A stretch of 64,000 bases of DNA from Anaerosolibacter carboniphilus. GTDB taxonomy: Bacteria > Bacillota > Clostridia > Peptostreptococcales > Thermotaleaceae. A program made the position numbers and the translations under genes. Of this stretch, positions 35,539-44,210 are shown one piece after another; the stretch's first letter is position 1; every line of letters starts with the position of its first letter. Location of the stretch: contig NZ_JACHEN010000001.1 of assembly GCF_014205875.1 (NCBI RefSeq), positions 398,543-462,542 of the forward strand, written 5' to 3'. The notes below the pieces were generated by a model. It was given only the letters and a program-made list of their open reading frames with translations, searched no databases and was not told the origin of the DNA.

Positions 35539-36759
35539 ATGACAAAAGAAATTTCTAAATGGAAACAAGATTTTTTTACGATATGGGCAGGGCAGGCAGT
35601 TTCACTTATCACTAGTGCCATCCTGCAAATGGCGATTATTTTTTACCTTACTGAAAAAACCCAATCAGCAATGGTGTTATCAATGGCTTCATTAGTTGGA
35701 TTTTTGCCGTATGCGGTTTTTGGACCTGCCATTGGTGTATTGGTTGATCGCTATGACAGAAAGATGATTATGATTGGTGCTGATTTAATTATTGCAGTAG
35801 CTGGTGCGGTGTTGGCTCTTATTGCCATGTATATGGAACTGCCAGTATGGATGGTTATGGCGGTACTGTTTATTCGCAGTATTGGAACAGCTTTTCACTC
35901 TCCCGCACTAAGCGCGGCAACACCTCTTTTAGTGCCAGAAGAACAGTTAACCAAGTGTGCTGGCTATAGCCAGTCCTTACAGTCGATAAGCTATATTCTT
36001 AGCCCGGCTGCTGCGGCGTTTTTATATTCTGTTTGGGAATTAAATGCCATTATAGCCATTGATGTGCTAGGTGCAGTGATTGCTTGTATCACGGTGGCGT
36101 TTGTACGTATTCCCAAGCTCAATGTAGAGCAACAAAGCTTGAAGCGAAATTTCATGGAAGAGATGAGAGAAGGACTTTTTGTTTTGAAAGAAAACAAAGG
36201 ACTATTTGCCTTGTTGTTGGTAGGTACCCTATACATGTTCGTTTATATGCCAATCAATGCACTGTACCCCTTAATCACCATGGAATACTTTGCTGGAACA
36301 CCAATGCATGTCTCTATTACAGAAATTGCCTATGCCTCAGGTATGTTGGCAGGCGGTTTGTTATTAGGACTGTTTGGTAGTTTTAAAAAGCGAACCACAT
36401 TAATAACAGCATCTATATTTTTGATGGGAATTAGTTTGATCATTTCGGGGGTGCTTCCCTCAAATGGATTTGTCGTTTTTGTTGTGTGTTGTGTAATCAT
36501 GGGGCTTTCAGTTCCATTTTACAGCGGCGTTCAAACGGCTCTTTTTCAGGAGAATATAAAACCAGAATATTTGGGGCGTGTGTTCTCTCTAACAGGGAGC
36601 ATCATATCTCTGGCTATGCCTGTTGGTCTAATCTTTTCAGGGGCATTTGCTGACAAAATCGGTGTGCACCGTTGGTTTTTGCTGTCCGGCATTTTAATTA
36701 TTGGCGTTGCGATACTTTGTCCATTGGTTCCGTCGGTCAGAAGGCTAGATCAGAAATAA
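35539..36759 (+). CDS. mef: Macrolide efflux MFS transporter, Mef(A)/Mef(E)-like
   Basis: 406 aa, 12 membrane segments, one residue longer than Mef(A). From memory of that family, long runs match: FFTIWAGQAVSLITSAILQM, LLVPEEQLTKCAGYSQSLQS and the tail LLSGILIIGVAILC. MFS motif A (GVLVDRYDRKMIM) is present. It exports 14- and 15-membered macrolides by proton antiport. AAGGAGAG precedes ATG 35539. It is probably an allelic class of its own rather than a recent import from streptococci; that is inference. Confidence 0.92.
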   Translation: MTKEISKWKQDFFTIWAGQAVSLITSAILQMAIIFYLTEKTQSAMVLSMASLVGFLPYAVFGPAIGVLVDRYDRKMIMIGADLIIAVAGAVLALIAMYMELPVWMVMAVLFIRSIGTAFHSPALSAATPLLVPEEQLTKCAGYSQSLQSISYILSPAAAAFLYSVWELNAIIAIDVLGAVIACITVAFVRIPKLNVEQQSLKRNFMEEMREGLFVLKENKGLFALLLVGTLYMFVYMPINALYPLITMEYFAGTPMHVSITEIAYASGMLAGGLLLGLFGSFKKRTTLITASIFLMGISLIISGVLPSNGFVVFVVCCVIMGLSVPFYSGVQTALFQENIKPEYLGRVFSLTGSIISLAMPVGLIFSGAFADKIGVHRWFLLSGILIIGVAILCPLVPSVRRLDQK

Positions 36760-36787
36760 AGTAAGGAAATGTAAAGGAGGAACATTT

Positions 36788-36808
36788 ATGTATTATATAT
36801 TCATATAA
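36788..36808 (+). CDS. Leader peptide MYYIFI
   Basis: Six codons behind AAAGGAGG, directly before a terminator hairpin and the ABC-F gene. The msr(D) leader msrDL encodes MYLIFM, so length, start and hydrophobic pattern are conserved with changes at positions 3 and 6. It should stall macrolide-bound ribosomes and set msr(D) expression. Confidence 0.8.
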   Translation: MYYIFI

Positions 36809-36813
36809 TCCTT

Positions 36814-36846
36814 CCTGCTTAAATCGCAGGGTTTTCCCTGCGAACA
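36814..36846 (+). promoter_or_regulatory. Attenuator hairpins between mef and msr(D)
   Basis: CGCAGGG (36825-36831) pairs with CCCTGCG (36836-36842) around TTTT; CCTGC at 36814-36818 can instead pair with GCAGG, giving a competing structure. Confidence 0.65.
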
Positions 36847-36886
36847 GGTAAATGAAAACATGCGATTTTGGACAGGAGGAAGGAAA

Positions 36887-38350
36887 ATGGAATTAATAAT
36901 AAAAGCAAAAGACGTTCATGTGGAATACACAGGGCGTGACGTTTTAGATATAGATGAATTAGAGTTATATGATTATGACCGCATCGGTCTGGTAGGAGCA
37001 AATGGTGCAGGAAAAAGCACCTTACTCAAGGTACTTTTGGGTGAATTAACTCCACCAGGATGTAAAATCAATCGTCTTGGAGGATTTGCTTATATCCCTC
37101 AGCTAGATGAAGCAACTTTGCAGGAGGTAAGAGATTTTGCACTTATGGGCAAACTTGGCGTTGAGCAGCTAGAGGTAAAGACCATGAGTGGTGGTGAAGA
37201 AACAAGGCTTAAAATAGCACAAGCCCTTTCAGAACAGGTGCATGGTGTTTTGGCAGATGAACCCACCAGTTATTTAGATCGTGAAGGGATCGACTTTTTG
37301 ATCGGACAGTTAAAATATTTTTCTGGTGCATTGTTAGTTATTAGCCATGATCGCTATTTTCTTGATGAGGTGGTAGATAAAATATGGGAACTGAAAGACG
37401 GAAAAATCACGGAGTATTGGGGAAACTATTCTGATTATCTTCGCCAGAAAGAGGAAGAACGTAAAAGTCAGGCTGCAAAATATGAACAATTTGTTGCAGA
37501 ACGTGACCGACTGGAACAGGCTGCTGAGGAAAAGCGAAAACAAGCACGTAAAATAGATCAAAAAGCAAAAGGTGCTGCTAAGAAAAACAGTTCTGAAAAC
37601 GGTGGACGTCTGGCACATCAGAAAACAATAGGAAGTAAGCAAAAAAAAATGTATAATGCTGCTAAGTCTATGGAACATAGGATTGCGGCTTTGGGGAATG
37701 TGGAAATTCCAGAAAATATCCACACGATTCGTTTTCGCCAGAGTAAAGCATTGGAACTCCATAACCCATATCCGATTATTGGAACAGATATTAGTAAAAG
37801 GTTTGGTGATAAGGTGTTGTTTGAAAAGGCATCTTTTATCATTCCACTAGGAGCAAAGGTGGCACTGACTGGTGGCAATGGTGCAGGAAAAACAACTTTA
37901 ATCCAAATGATCTTAAACCAGGAAGATGGAATCTCTATTTCTCCTAAGGCAAAGATAGGTTATTTTGCCCAAAATGGGTATAAGTATAACCGTAATCAGG
38001 AAGTTATGAAATTCATGCAGGAAGATTGTGATTACAATGTTTCTGAAATACGTTCTGTGCTAGCCTCAATGGGCTTTATGCAGAATGATATCTACAAAAT
38101 GTTATCTGTTTTAAGCGGCGGTGAAATTATTAAGTTGCTGTTAGCTAAAATGTTACTTGGCAAGTATAATATTTTGCTAATGGACGAACCGAGCAACTAC
38201 CTTGACTTACTGAGCTTAGAGGCTTTAGAAAAGCTGATGAAAGGGTATGCAGGGACAATTTTATTTATTACCCACGATAAACAGTTGATTGATAATGTAG
38301 CTGATGTAGTTTATGAAGTCAAAGATAGAAGATTAAATCTAATAAGATAA
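36887..38350 (+). CDS. msrD: ABC-F ribosome protection protein, Msr(D)-like
   Basis: 487 aa, the same length as Msr(D). Two ABC cassettes without membrane domains: GANGAGKST / [14 protein letters not shown] / [10 protein letters not shown] and GGNGAGKTT / [15 protein letters not shown] / [10 protein letters not shown]. Between them lies a long charged linker (residues ~195-270), the part that reaches the peptidyl transferase centre. It displaces macrolides, ketolides and possibly other drugs. GGAGGA fixes ATG 36887. Pairing with mef reproduces the order of the Mega element. Confidence 0.93.
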   Translation: MELIIKAKDVHVEYTGRDVLDIDELELYDYDRIGLVGANGAGKSTLLKVLLGELTPPGCKINRLGGFAYIPQLDEATLQEVRDFALMGKLGVEQLEVKTMSGGEETRLKIAQALSEQVHGVLADEPTSYLDREGIDFLIGQLKYFSGALLVISHDRYFLDEVVDKIWELKDGKITEYWGNYSDYLRQKEEERKSQAAKYEQFVAERDRLEQAAEEKRKQARKIDQKAKGAAKKNSSENGGRLAHQKTIGSKQKKMYNAAKSMEHRIAALGNVEIPENIHTIRFRQSKALELHNPYPIIGTDISKRFGDKVLFEKASFIIPLGAKVALTGGNGAGKTTLIQMILNQEDGISISPKAKIGYFAQNGYKYNRNQEVMKFMQEDCDYNVSEIRSVLASMGFMQNDIYKMLSVLSGGEIIKLLLAKMLLGKYNILLMDEPSNYLDLLSLEALEKLMKGYAGTILFITHDKQLIDNVADVVYEVKDRRLNLIR

Positions 38351-38388
38351 GTATAAGTACATTTTAAGTAATTAGAAAAATTAAGGTG

Positions 38389-38431
38389 GCTGTCAGTCAG
38401 TATATTAAATTTTGGCTGGCAGCTTCTTTGC
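38389..38431 (+). terminator. Terminator of the mef-msr(D) operon
   Basis: GCTGTCAG pairs with CTGGCAGC (one G-T) and is followed by TTCTTTG. Confidence 0.65.
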
Positions 38432-38779
38432 ATTCCAGTAACAGTTTATTACCTACAGAAATTTACCGTGTGAGGGATAGCTTGTAAAAGTATTAATATT
38501 ATGGTGTGCGTTATGATTATTAATATAGTTTTCAATTATTTAATAAAGTAGATACAATAAGTCACGGAATATTACTTCTTCAAAGACGGCGAGTTATCTC
38601 ATGAGGACAAGCAACATATTATCCTTTGGGATGAAATCAAGGTGTTCGGTTTCTAAATTCTCGGAAAAATAAACAAACGAGGGAGCATGATTGCTCTCTC
38701 TTGTTTGTTTTATATTTCTATTCAATAAATTTCATGTTAAGGTTTTATATGATCGTAAGTCGAATTTTATAGTTATGAA
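38432..38779. other. Gap with gene relic and bidirectional terminator
   Basis: A plus-strand relic ends YYFFKDGELSHEDKQHIILW, DEIKVFGF, stop at 38656. A strong hairpin at 38671-38710 (AAACAAAC...GTTTGTTT) then separates it from the convergent gene. Confidence 0.45.
38671..38710. terminator. Bidirectional terminator
   Basis: AAACAAACGAGGGAGCA with TGCTCTCTCTTGTTTGTTT, loop TGAT, T/A runs on both sides. Confidence 0.8.
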
Positions 38780-40198
38780 TCATGGAACAATTTCAAAAAC
38801 AGTACCTTGGTTAAAATCAGTAACATTCATAGAGCCATAAACCCCTAAATATAGTCTGGTTTGATCCAGATTCGTTCCCAAACTAACATAAAAAGCTGAT
38901 TGAGATCCAAAATTATAGTTGGTTTCAATAACACTAAAATCACTTAGTTTACAATCTGTTCTTACCTTGGTATAAGCTAAAACTCCTCTAACTGGAGGTT
39001 GAGATTCTTCATCCCGGGCAAGATCGATAAACACAACACTTCCCCTTAAATCGGGGATTCTATTCCCCATATATGGCTGGACTCCTGTAAGTGCAGTTCC
39101 TCCAAACTTATCGGGTCGGGGATCTTTATGAAAATAACTAGTTAGAGGCTGAAGACGCCGCACTGAAGTTTTTACTGCTTCATTGTAATAAGCAATTGTT
39201 TTCTCATCCAAAGTCGGATTTGCAGAGCAGTCCCTTATATTCGAAGCAGGAAAAGCACCCTCCCACCCTCGCCAGCCAAGATTAATAAATCCTTCTTGCT
39301 CAGGCTCAGAATTCATTAAAGAAGCTTGAATAAGCTGAGTAACCTGTATTGGTTTATAATGAACGAATGAAAAAATCGACTCTACCAGATCCTGTCCGAC
39401 ATTTCCCACATATTTGATATACCGATCATAAAACCTTTGAAATGAAATACCAGGTATATTGCGAACCCCTTTGGCAATTACCGTAAGCGTTTCCTGAATG
39501 GGTGCGGGAAGTTCATTGAAACGTGTGATTACGGGTGGATTATTGATAAAGGTGTTCTTAACTACATCAATTTCAATTATTTTACCAGCGATCTCCATAT
39601 CATCCTGGCTTAAATTAAATGGATCATAGCCCGATCCACCATCTCCGGTTGTTAAAACAAGTTTTCTTGTTTCAGGTGAAAAGTTTAAGCTATTGACACC
39701 ATTATGGTTAAAGAATGGTCTTCTTAAATTAAGTAATGTCCGCCGTTTTTGAGGTTGACCATTCGATTGTAAAATCCATTCTTCAACTGTATCAATATGA
39801 TCATATTGAATTTCTCTATTTATCCACTTTAGGTTTAAGGTTTGGGGGTCACACGGGTTAGGCTTAAAAGATTCAGGAAGAGCACCTGGACCTTGTGTTC
39901 CAGCTACTGAATAATGGAGATAAAACAGGCCGTTGTAATAAAATTCGGGATGAAACGCTAGCCCGAGCAATCCCCGTTCATCATATCCACCACCAGAAAT
40001 ACCTAGTTTTATGATTTGCGGGCGAATATCTAAGAAAGTCTCTATAACTCCATTTCCTATGTAAAAGATCTCACCTACCTGGGTTGCAATAAATAATCTT
40101 TCGATTGAATCACCCGGAAGTATAGTTGTTTTCAAAACAGTGGGTAAATTTATCTTACTCACAATGGGGCGTAAACTAACTTTAACTTTTATCAACAA
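38780..40198 (-). CDS. Glucose/sorbosone dehydrogenase-like beta-propeller protein
   Basis: 472 aa. ERGLLGLAFHPEF near residue 76, FNHNGVNSLNFSPETRKLVL near 165 and LTTGDGGSGYDPFNLSQD after it are the GSDH/HHIP propeller motifs that in PQQ-dependent sugar dehydrogenases bind cofactor and catalytic His. No signal peptide or membrane segment is visible, unusual for a normally periplasmic family. GGAGGAGGA lies just before TTG 40198. Function in a Gram-positive anaerobe is unclear. Confidence 0.8.
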   Translation of the reverse strand: MLIKVKVSLRPIVSKINLPTVLKTTILPGDSIERLFIATQVGEIFYIGNGVIETFLDIRPQIIKLGISGGGYDERGLLGLAFHPEFYYNGLFYLHYSVAGTQGPGALPESFKPNPCDPQTLNLKWINREIQYDHIDTVEEWILQSNGQPQKRRTLLNLRRPFFNHNGVNSLNFSPETRKLVLTTGDGGSGYDPFNLSQDDMEIAGKIIEIDVVKNTFINNPPVITRFNELPAPIQETLTVIAKGVRNIPGISFQRFYDRYIKYVGNVGQDLVESIFSFVHYKPIQVTQLIQASLMNSEPEQEGFINLGWRGWEGAFPASNIRDCSANPTLDEKTIAYYNEAVKTSVRRLQPLTSYFHKDPRPDKFGGTALTGVQPYMGNRIPDLRGSVVFIDLARDEESQPPVRGVLAYTKVRTDCKLSDFSVIETNYNFGSQSAFYVSLGTNLDQTRLYLGVYGSMNVTDFNQGTVFEIVP

Positions 40199-40384
40199 CT
40201 TCCTCCTCCCTTCTCATTGTTTTCTTTTATAAGAATATGATTAGAACTGTTCTATTAGTACCAAATTGGGGTCTGAGAATCTGATGAGGCATTGCACCAT
40301 TTTCCTCGTAATTATTGTGCTAAATATTATATTAGAGTATGATAAGCAAGAATGGACATGTACACTATGTCTATTCTTATTTAT

Positions 40385-40885
40385 TTAAACAAATGGATAA
40401 TGTTTATTGAGGAAATTAAACGTTAAATCTGCAATATAGAGGTATATAAAACAATAGAAGATGGAGAATATGATCAGAATACTAATTTGAATTAAAAGGG
40501 TTCCTGGAATGGAGATTAAAAGTACTGGAATACCTATGATAAAATTCATGATACTGAGAGTAGAAGCTAAGATAAATCCAGCTCTAATAGAAATGCATCG
40601 CCTGACTTTGGAATAACAACTTAATGTTCCTAAAGAAAGGCCTACAGGCCCATTGGTAAATAGAAAAAATAAACCTTCGTGGCTATTAAAGGATAGAATT
40701 AAGATGCCTGCAACAATAAATCCGATAAAACCAGTCCTTGGGTTAATTTTAGCAAGAATGAAGATTGGTAATGCACTCAATATAGTAGCTAAAATAAATA
40801 TTTCTCCTAAAATTACTGGAATTAATTGAAAGACAATACTAATACTAACTAGAAAACCCCCGAGGGTTATATGTCTTATATTCAA
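40385..40885 (-). CDS. Small polytopic membrane protein, ECF S-component-like
   Basis: 166 aa with five or six hydrophobic helices and almost no soluble part. Size, N-terminal RHITLGGFLVSISIVFQLIP and glycine-rich helices recall S-components of energy-coupling factor transporters, but I cannot name the ligand. TTG 40885 lies seven bases after AGGAGG; an in-frame GTG at 40894 overlaps it. No ECF ATPase is nearby. Confidence 0.5.
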   Translation of the reverse strand: MNIRHITLGGFLVSISIVFQLIPVILGEIFILATILSALPIFILAKINPRTGFIGFIVAGILILSFNSHEGLFFLFTNGPVGLSLGTLSCYSKVRRCISIRAGFILASTLSIMNFIIGIPVLLISIPGTLLIQISILIIFSIFYCFIYLYIADLTFNFLNKHYPFV

Positions 40886-40997
40886 ATCCAGCACCTCCTA
40901 ATTAGTTTCACTAATATATTATGCTGTAGGATAGTTTGATGGAAATAAATTTTAAAACGGAAATTGCAGTTAAAATTAGACATAAATCTAATTAACA

Positions 40998-41026
40998 TTG
41001 ACACGAAATTATTGGGGTGATATTCT
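40998..41026 (+). promoter_or_regulatory. Promoter of the XRE-cupin regulator
   Basis: TTGACA, 17-bp spacer, TATTCT with extended TGA. Confidence 0.75.
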
Positions 41027-41036
41027 AAAATCAAGA

Positions 41037-41066
41037 TATGTTATAACGGTTATTGTACAATATAAC
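41037..41066 (+). promoter_or_regulatory. Half-operator in the regulator leader
   Basis: TATGTTATAAC matches one arm of the palindrome at 41707-41733 and is followed by GTTAT...ATAAC. It lies just downstream of the predicted start of transcription, so would block it. Confidence 0.65.
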
Positions 41067-41102
41067 AAGTATAAATAAAAATGTTAGAAAGGCTGATATA
41101 AA

Positions 41103-41651
41103 TTGAATGACCCAACAACAAATATAGGTTCTGTATTGAAAAGAGTTCGATTTGAAAGAGGATTAACATTAGAAGATACATCTAATTTAACAGGAGTAAG
41201 TAAAGCTATGCTAGGTCAAATCGAAAGAGGTGAATCAAATCCTACAATATCGATATTATGGAAGGTTTCTACAGGCTTACGAATTTCATTTTCCGAGTTA
41301 TTAGGCAGTGAAACCAATGATTACCAAGCTATATCAATAAATGATATAGAGCCGATATATGAATCAGATGGAAAAATGATATTATATAATGTATTTCCTT
41401 TCAACCCGATGTCGGGATTTGAATATTTTTATATTAAATTAATTCCTGGAGTCAAGCATGTTTCTACACCACATCAAAACTCAACGGAAGAATATATTGT
41501 GGTAACCAAAGGTACGCTGGTACTGACAGTAGAAGACCAAACCTTTGAACTTACTGCACCATCAGCGTTAAAATTCAAATCAAATAAGAATCACACCTAT
41601 AGCAATCCATACGATACCGAGGTGATATTTCAAAATATCGTCAAATATTAG
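41103..41651 (+). CDS. XRE-family regulator with cupin sensor domain
   Basis: 182 aa. Helix-turn-helix at residues 8-62 (LKRVRFERGLTLEDTSNLTG ... MLGQIERGESNPTISILWKV). C-terminal cupin_2 at ~110-180 with STEEYIVVTKGTLVLTVED and a fairly complete barrel. Such regulators sense a small carboxylate or amine in the cupin. Shared operator arms before this gene and before the glycyl radical enzyme imply it controls both. Start TTG 41103 behind AAAGG. Confidence 0.88.
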   Translation: MNDPTTNIGSVLKRVRFERGLTLEDTSNLTGVSKAMLGQIERGESNPTISILWKVSTGLRISFSELLGSETNDYQAISINDIEPIYESDGKMILYNVFPFNPMSGFEYFYIKLIPGVKHVSTPHQNSTEEYIVVTKGTLVLTVEDQTFELTAPSALKFKSNKNHTYSNPYDTEVIFQNIVKY

Positions 41652-41706
41652 AATACACCTAGTGTATTGTGAAAATACACGATGGATTCATTTTCTTAGG
41701 ATGGAC

Positions 41707-41733
41707 GTTATAACATACGAAGTATGTTATAAC
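41707..41733. promoter_or_regulatory. 27-bp operator palindrome before the glycyl radical enzyme gene
   Basis: GTTATAACATAC, spacer GAA, then its exact complement GTATGTTATAAC. It ends 33 bp before the ATG and has no T tract, so an operator is more likely than a terminator. Confidence 0.75.
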
Positions 41734-41765
41734 ATAAACAATCCAAAATGGAGGGGGAGATATTT

Positions 41766-44135
41766 ATGGTTACGGAAAGGATTGAATCCTCAAGACAGAA
41801 TTATATCCATGCAAAACCGGCAATTTCCTACGGAAGAGCGAGAATTTGGACAGAATCCCACAAGAAAACAGAAGGTGAAGCAGTTGCTATCAGGAGAGCC
41901 AAGGCATTTAGAGATACTTGCGAACAGATCGATGCTACGATTTTTGAAGGGGAGCTTATTGTTGGTGCCATTGGCGAATTTAGAAAATGTGGTATCTTAA
42001 CCCCTGAGTTCTCATGGACCTGGGTAGATAGGGAGATGGATCATTTTGATAAAAGGGTTCAAGATCCCTATGTTATGACCGATGAACAAAGGACATTTGT
42101 TAGGGAGAATATATTCCCATATTGGAAAGGAAAATCTTTAGAAGAGGCATTTTTAGCACAACTGCCCAAAGAAACTGCAAAAGTTGTAGTGGATACCGGC
42201 TTTGTTGATAATGATTCGAAATGGAGACAAGCCGTTGGTGAGATAACACCGGATTATCAGGATGTTCTGTTCAAAAAAGGCTTTGGAGGTATCATTCGAG
42301 AGGCTAAAGAGAATATTTCCAAGCTTTCTCTTACTTCAGCAGAAGATATGAAAAAGAAAGATTTTTATCATTCAATGATCATTACCTCTGAAGGAATTAT
42401 TATCCTTGCCAATAGATATGCTGCAAAGGCTAGGGAAATGGCAACTGTGGAAAATGATGAAACAAGAAAGAATGAGCTCTTAAAAATAGCTGAGATATGC
42501 AGTAAGATACCGGAAAATCCTCCAACTACATTTTACGAAGCCATCCAATTTGTTTGGTTTACACAAGTAGGTGGAATCATATCGGAAAATCCCCTGGCCC
42601 TCAATATCGGTAGATTTGATCAATTTATGCATCCCTACTATAAATCTGATATAGACAAGGGAATCATGACAAAGGATCAAATTCAAGAGCTTATTGAAGC
42701 GCTTTGGATAAAGCTATCGGAGTGGGTTTGGACAATTTCTGCAAATACTGCTGAATTTTTTGCTGGATACAATCAGTTTCAAAATCTGACGATTGGCGGT
42801 AAAACAAGGGAAGGAAAAGATGCCACCAATGATCTTTCCTATATGTGCTTAAAAGCCACCGAAAGAATAAAAACTCACCAACCAGGGCTAAGTGTTAGAA
42901 TTCATCAAGATTGCCCCGGTAGTTTTTTAGATGCGGTTACCCATCTGGTAAGTAAAGGTACCGGATTTCCGGCAATTCATAATGATACCGCAGGCTACCA
43001 AATGCTTATAAATGCAGGTTATGAGCCGGAAGATGCCAGGGACTGGAACAACTGCGGCTGTGTAGTACCCCATTTCCGCAAAACAGGTGAATGGACTTCA
43101 GCGGTAAATATCAACTTTACCGCAGCTTTAGAATTTGCACTAAACCAAGGTAAGAGCAGGATTACGGGCGAGAAAATAGGCTTGGATGAAAAGAATCCAA
43201 TTCACTTTGAATCCTATGAAGATGTTGAAAGTGCTTTCTATAAACAATTTGATAATTTAATAGAACACTCCATTATAGCCACTTTATTGGCGCAAAAACT
43301 CCATAAGGAAATGGTTCCAAGGCCATTCTTATCCTCTTGCATAGATGCGTGTATGATCCAAGGCAAAGACTTAGTGGATGCAGGAGCAAAATACAACTTA
43401 GGTCCGGTACTTACGGGGATCGGTCTTGCTGTTACATCCAACTCTCTCGCTGCAATCAAGAAACTTGTCTTTGAAGACAAGGTTACGACAATGGAGATGC
43501 TGATCAAGGCACTGGATGCAAATTGGGAGGGATACGATGAACTGAGACAATTGGCTCTTGCTGTTCCAAAGTATGGGAATGATATAGACTATGTAGATGA
43601 CATTGCAATTAAAATGGCAAATCATTATTACAAGGAAGGCCATATGTATAAAGATATCCATGGTAATCCTTTTAACACTGCCTTTATGGGCATTTCCAAC
43701 TATTTGCCAACAGGCAAAGTGGTTGGGGCAACGCCATGCGGAAGAAAAGCGAAAGAACCATTATCAGAAGGAGTATCACCATTTGCTGGGTCTGACACTT
43801 CTACCCCATTGGCAGCCATGCGATCAGCAGCAAAGCTCAATCAAGATGTACATTCCGGTGGAACGCTACTAAACTTGAGATTAAATGAAGATTTAGTAAA
43901 TACGAAAAGAGGACAGAGCAACCTAGTCTCGATGTTGCAATCCTTCTTTTCCTTGGGAGCATTCCATGTTCAGTTTAATACAATATCTACGGATACATTA
44001 CGTAAAGCGCAAGATAATCCTGAAGATTATAAAGATCTATTAGTTAGAGTTGCCGGATATAGTACACAATTTGTTAACCTATCTAGGTCCATGCAAGATG
44101 CAATTATTGCAAGAACAGCCCACGAAACTTATTAA
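41766..44135 (+). CDS. Glycyl radical enzyme of unknown specificity (PFL2-like)
   Basis: 789 aa. The C-terminal radical loop is VRVAGYSTQF with Gly764. The thiyl site is NNCGCVVPHF with Cys430 and Cys432; alignment to GCVE of choline lyase and glycerol dehydratase places Cys432 as the radical Cys and Val434 where the catalytic Glu is. Loss of that Glu argues against a diol or hydroxyproline dehydratase and leaves C-C or C-N lyase/decarboxylase roles open. No HpdC-like small subunit is encoded. GGAGGGGGA fixes ATG 41766 and the activase follows. Confidence 0.9.
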   Translation: MVTERIESSRQNYIHAKPAISYGRARIWTESHKKTEGEAVAIRRAKAFRDTCEQIDATIFEGELIVGAIGEFRKCGILTPEFSWTWVDREMDHFDKRVQDPYVMTDEQRTFVRENIFPYWKGKSLEEAFLAQLPKETAKVVVDTGFVDNDSKWRQAVGEITPDYQDVLFKKGFGGIIREAKENISKLSLTSAEDMKKKDFYHSMIITSEGIIILANRYAAKAREMATVENDETRKNELLKIAEICSKIPENPPTTFYEAIQFVWFTQVGGIISENPLALNIGRFDQFMHPYYKSDIDKGIMTKDQIQELIEALWIKLSEWVWTISANTAEFFAGYNQFQNLTIGGKTREGKDATNDLSYMCLKATERIKTHQPGLSVRIHQDCPGSFLDAVTHLVSKGTGFPAIHNDTAGYQMLINAGYEPEDARDWNNCGCVVPHFRKTGEWTSAVNINFTAALEFALNQGKSRITGEKIGLDEKNPIHFESYEDVESAFYKQFDNLIEHSIIATLLAQKLHKEMVPRPFLSSCIDACMIQGKDLVDAGAKYNLGPVLTGIGLAVTSNSLAAIKKLVFEDKVTTMEMLIKALDANWEGYDELRQLALAVPKYGNDIDYVDDIAIKMANHYYKEGHMYKDIHGNPFNTAFMGISNYLPTGKVVGATPCGRKAKEPLSEGVSPFAGSDTSTPLAAMRSAAKLNQDVHSGGTLLNLRLNEDLVNTKRGQSNLVSMLQSFFSLGAFHVQFNTISTDTLRKAQDNPEDYKDLLVRVAGYSTQFVNLSRSMQDAIIARTAHETY

Positions 44136-44210
44136 GATAAGCGCAGAGATATAGCTTCATGAAGCTGTGCCTTCACGCTAACATCTGATTTTAAGATAGG
44201 AGGACTTAAG

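Noticed and set aside
37334..37762. 142-aa minus-strand ORF opposite msr(D)
   Set aside because: Phe/Leu/Cys-rich antisense shadow of the Lys/Glu-rich linker.
41662..42000. 112-aa plus-strand ORF overlapping the glycyl radical gene start
   Set aside because: It crosses the operator palindrome and then shadows the first 80 codons of a well-supported gene in another frame.
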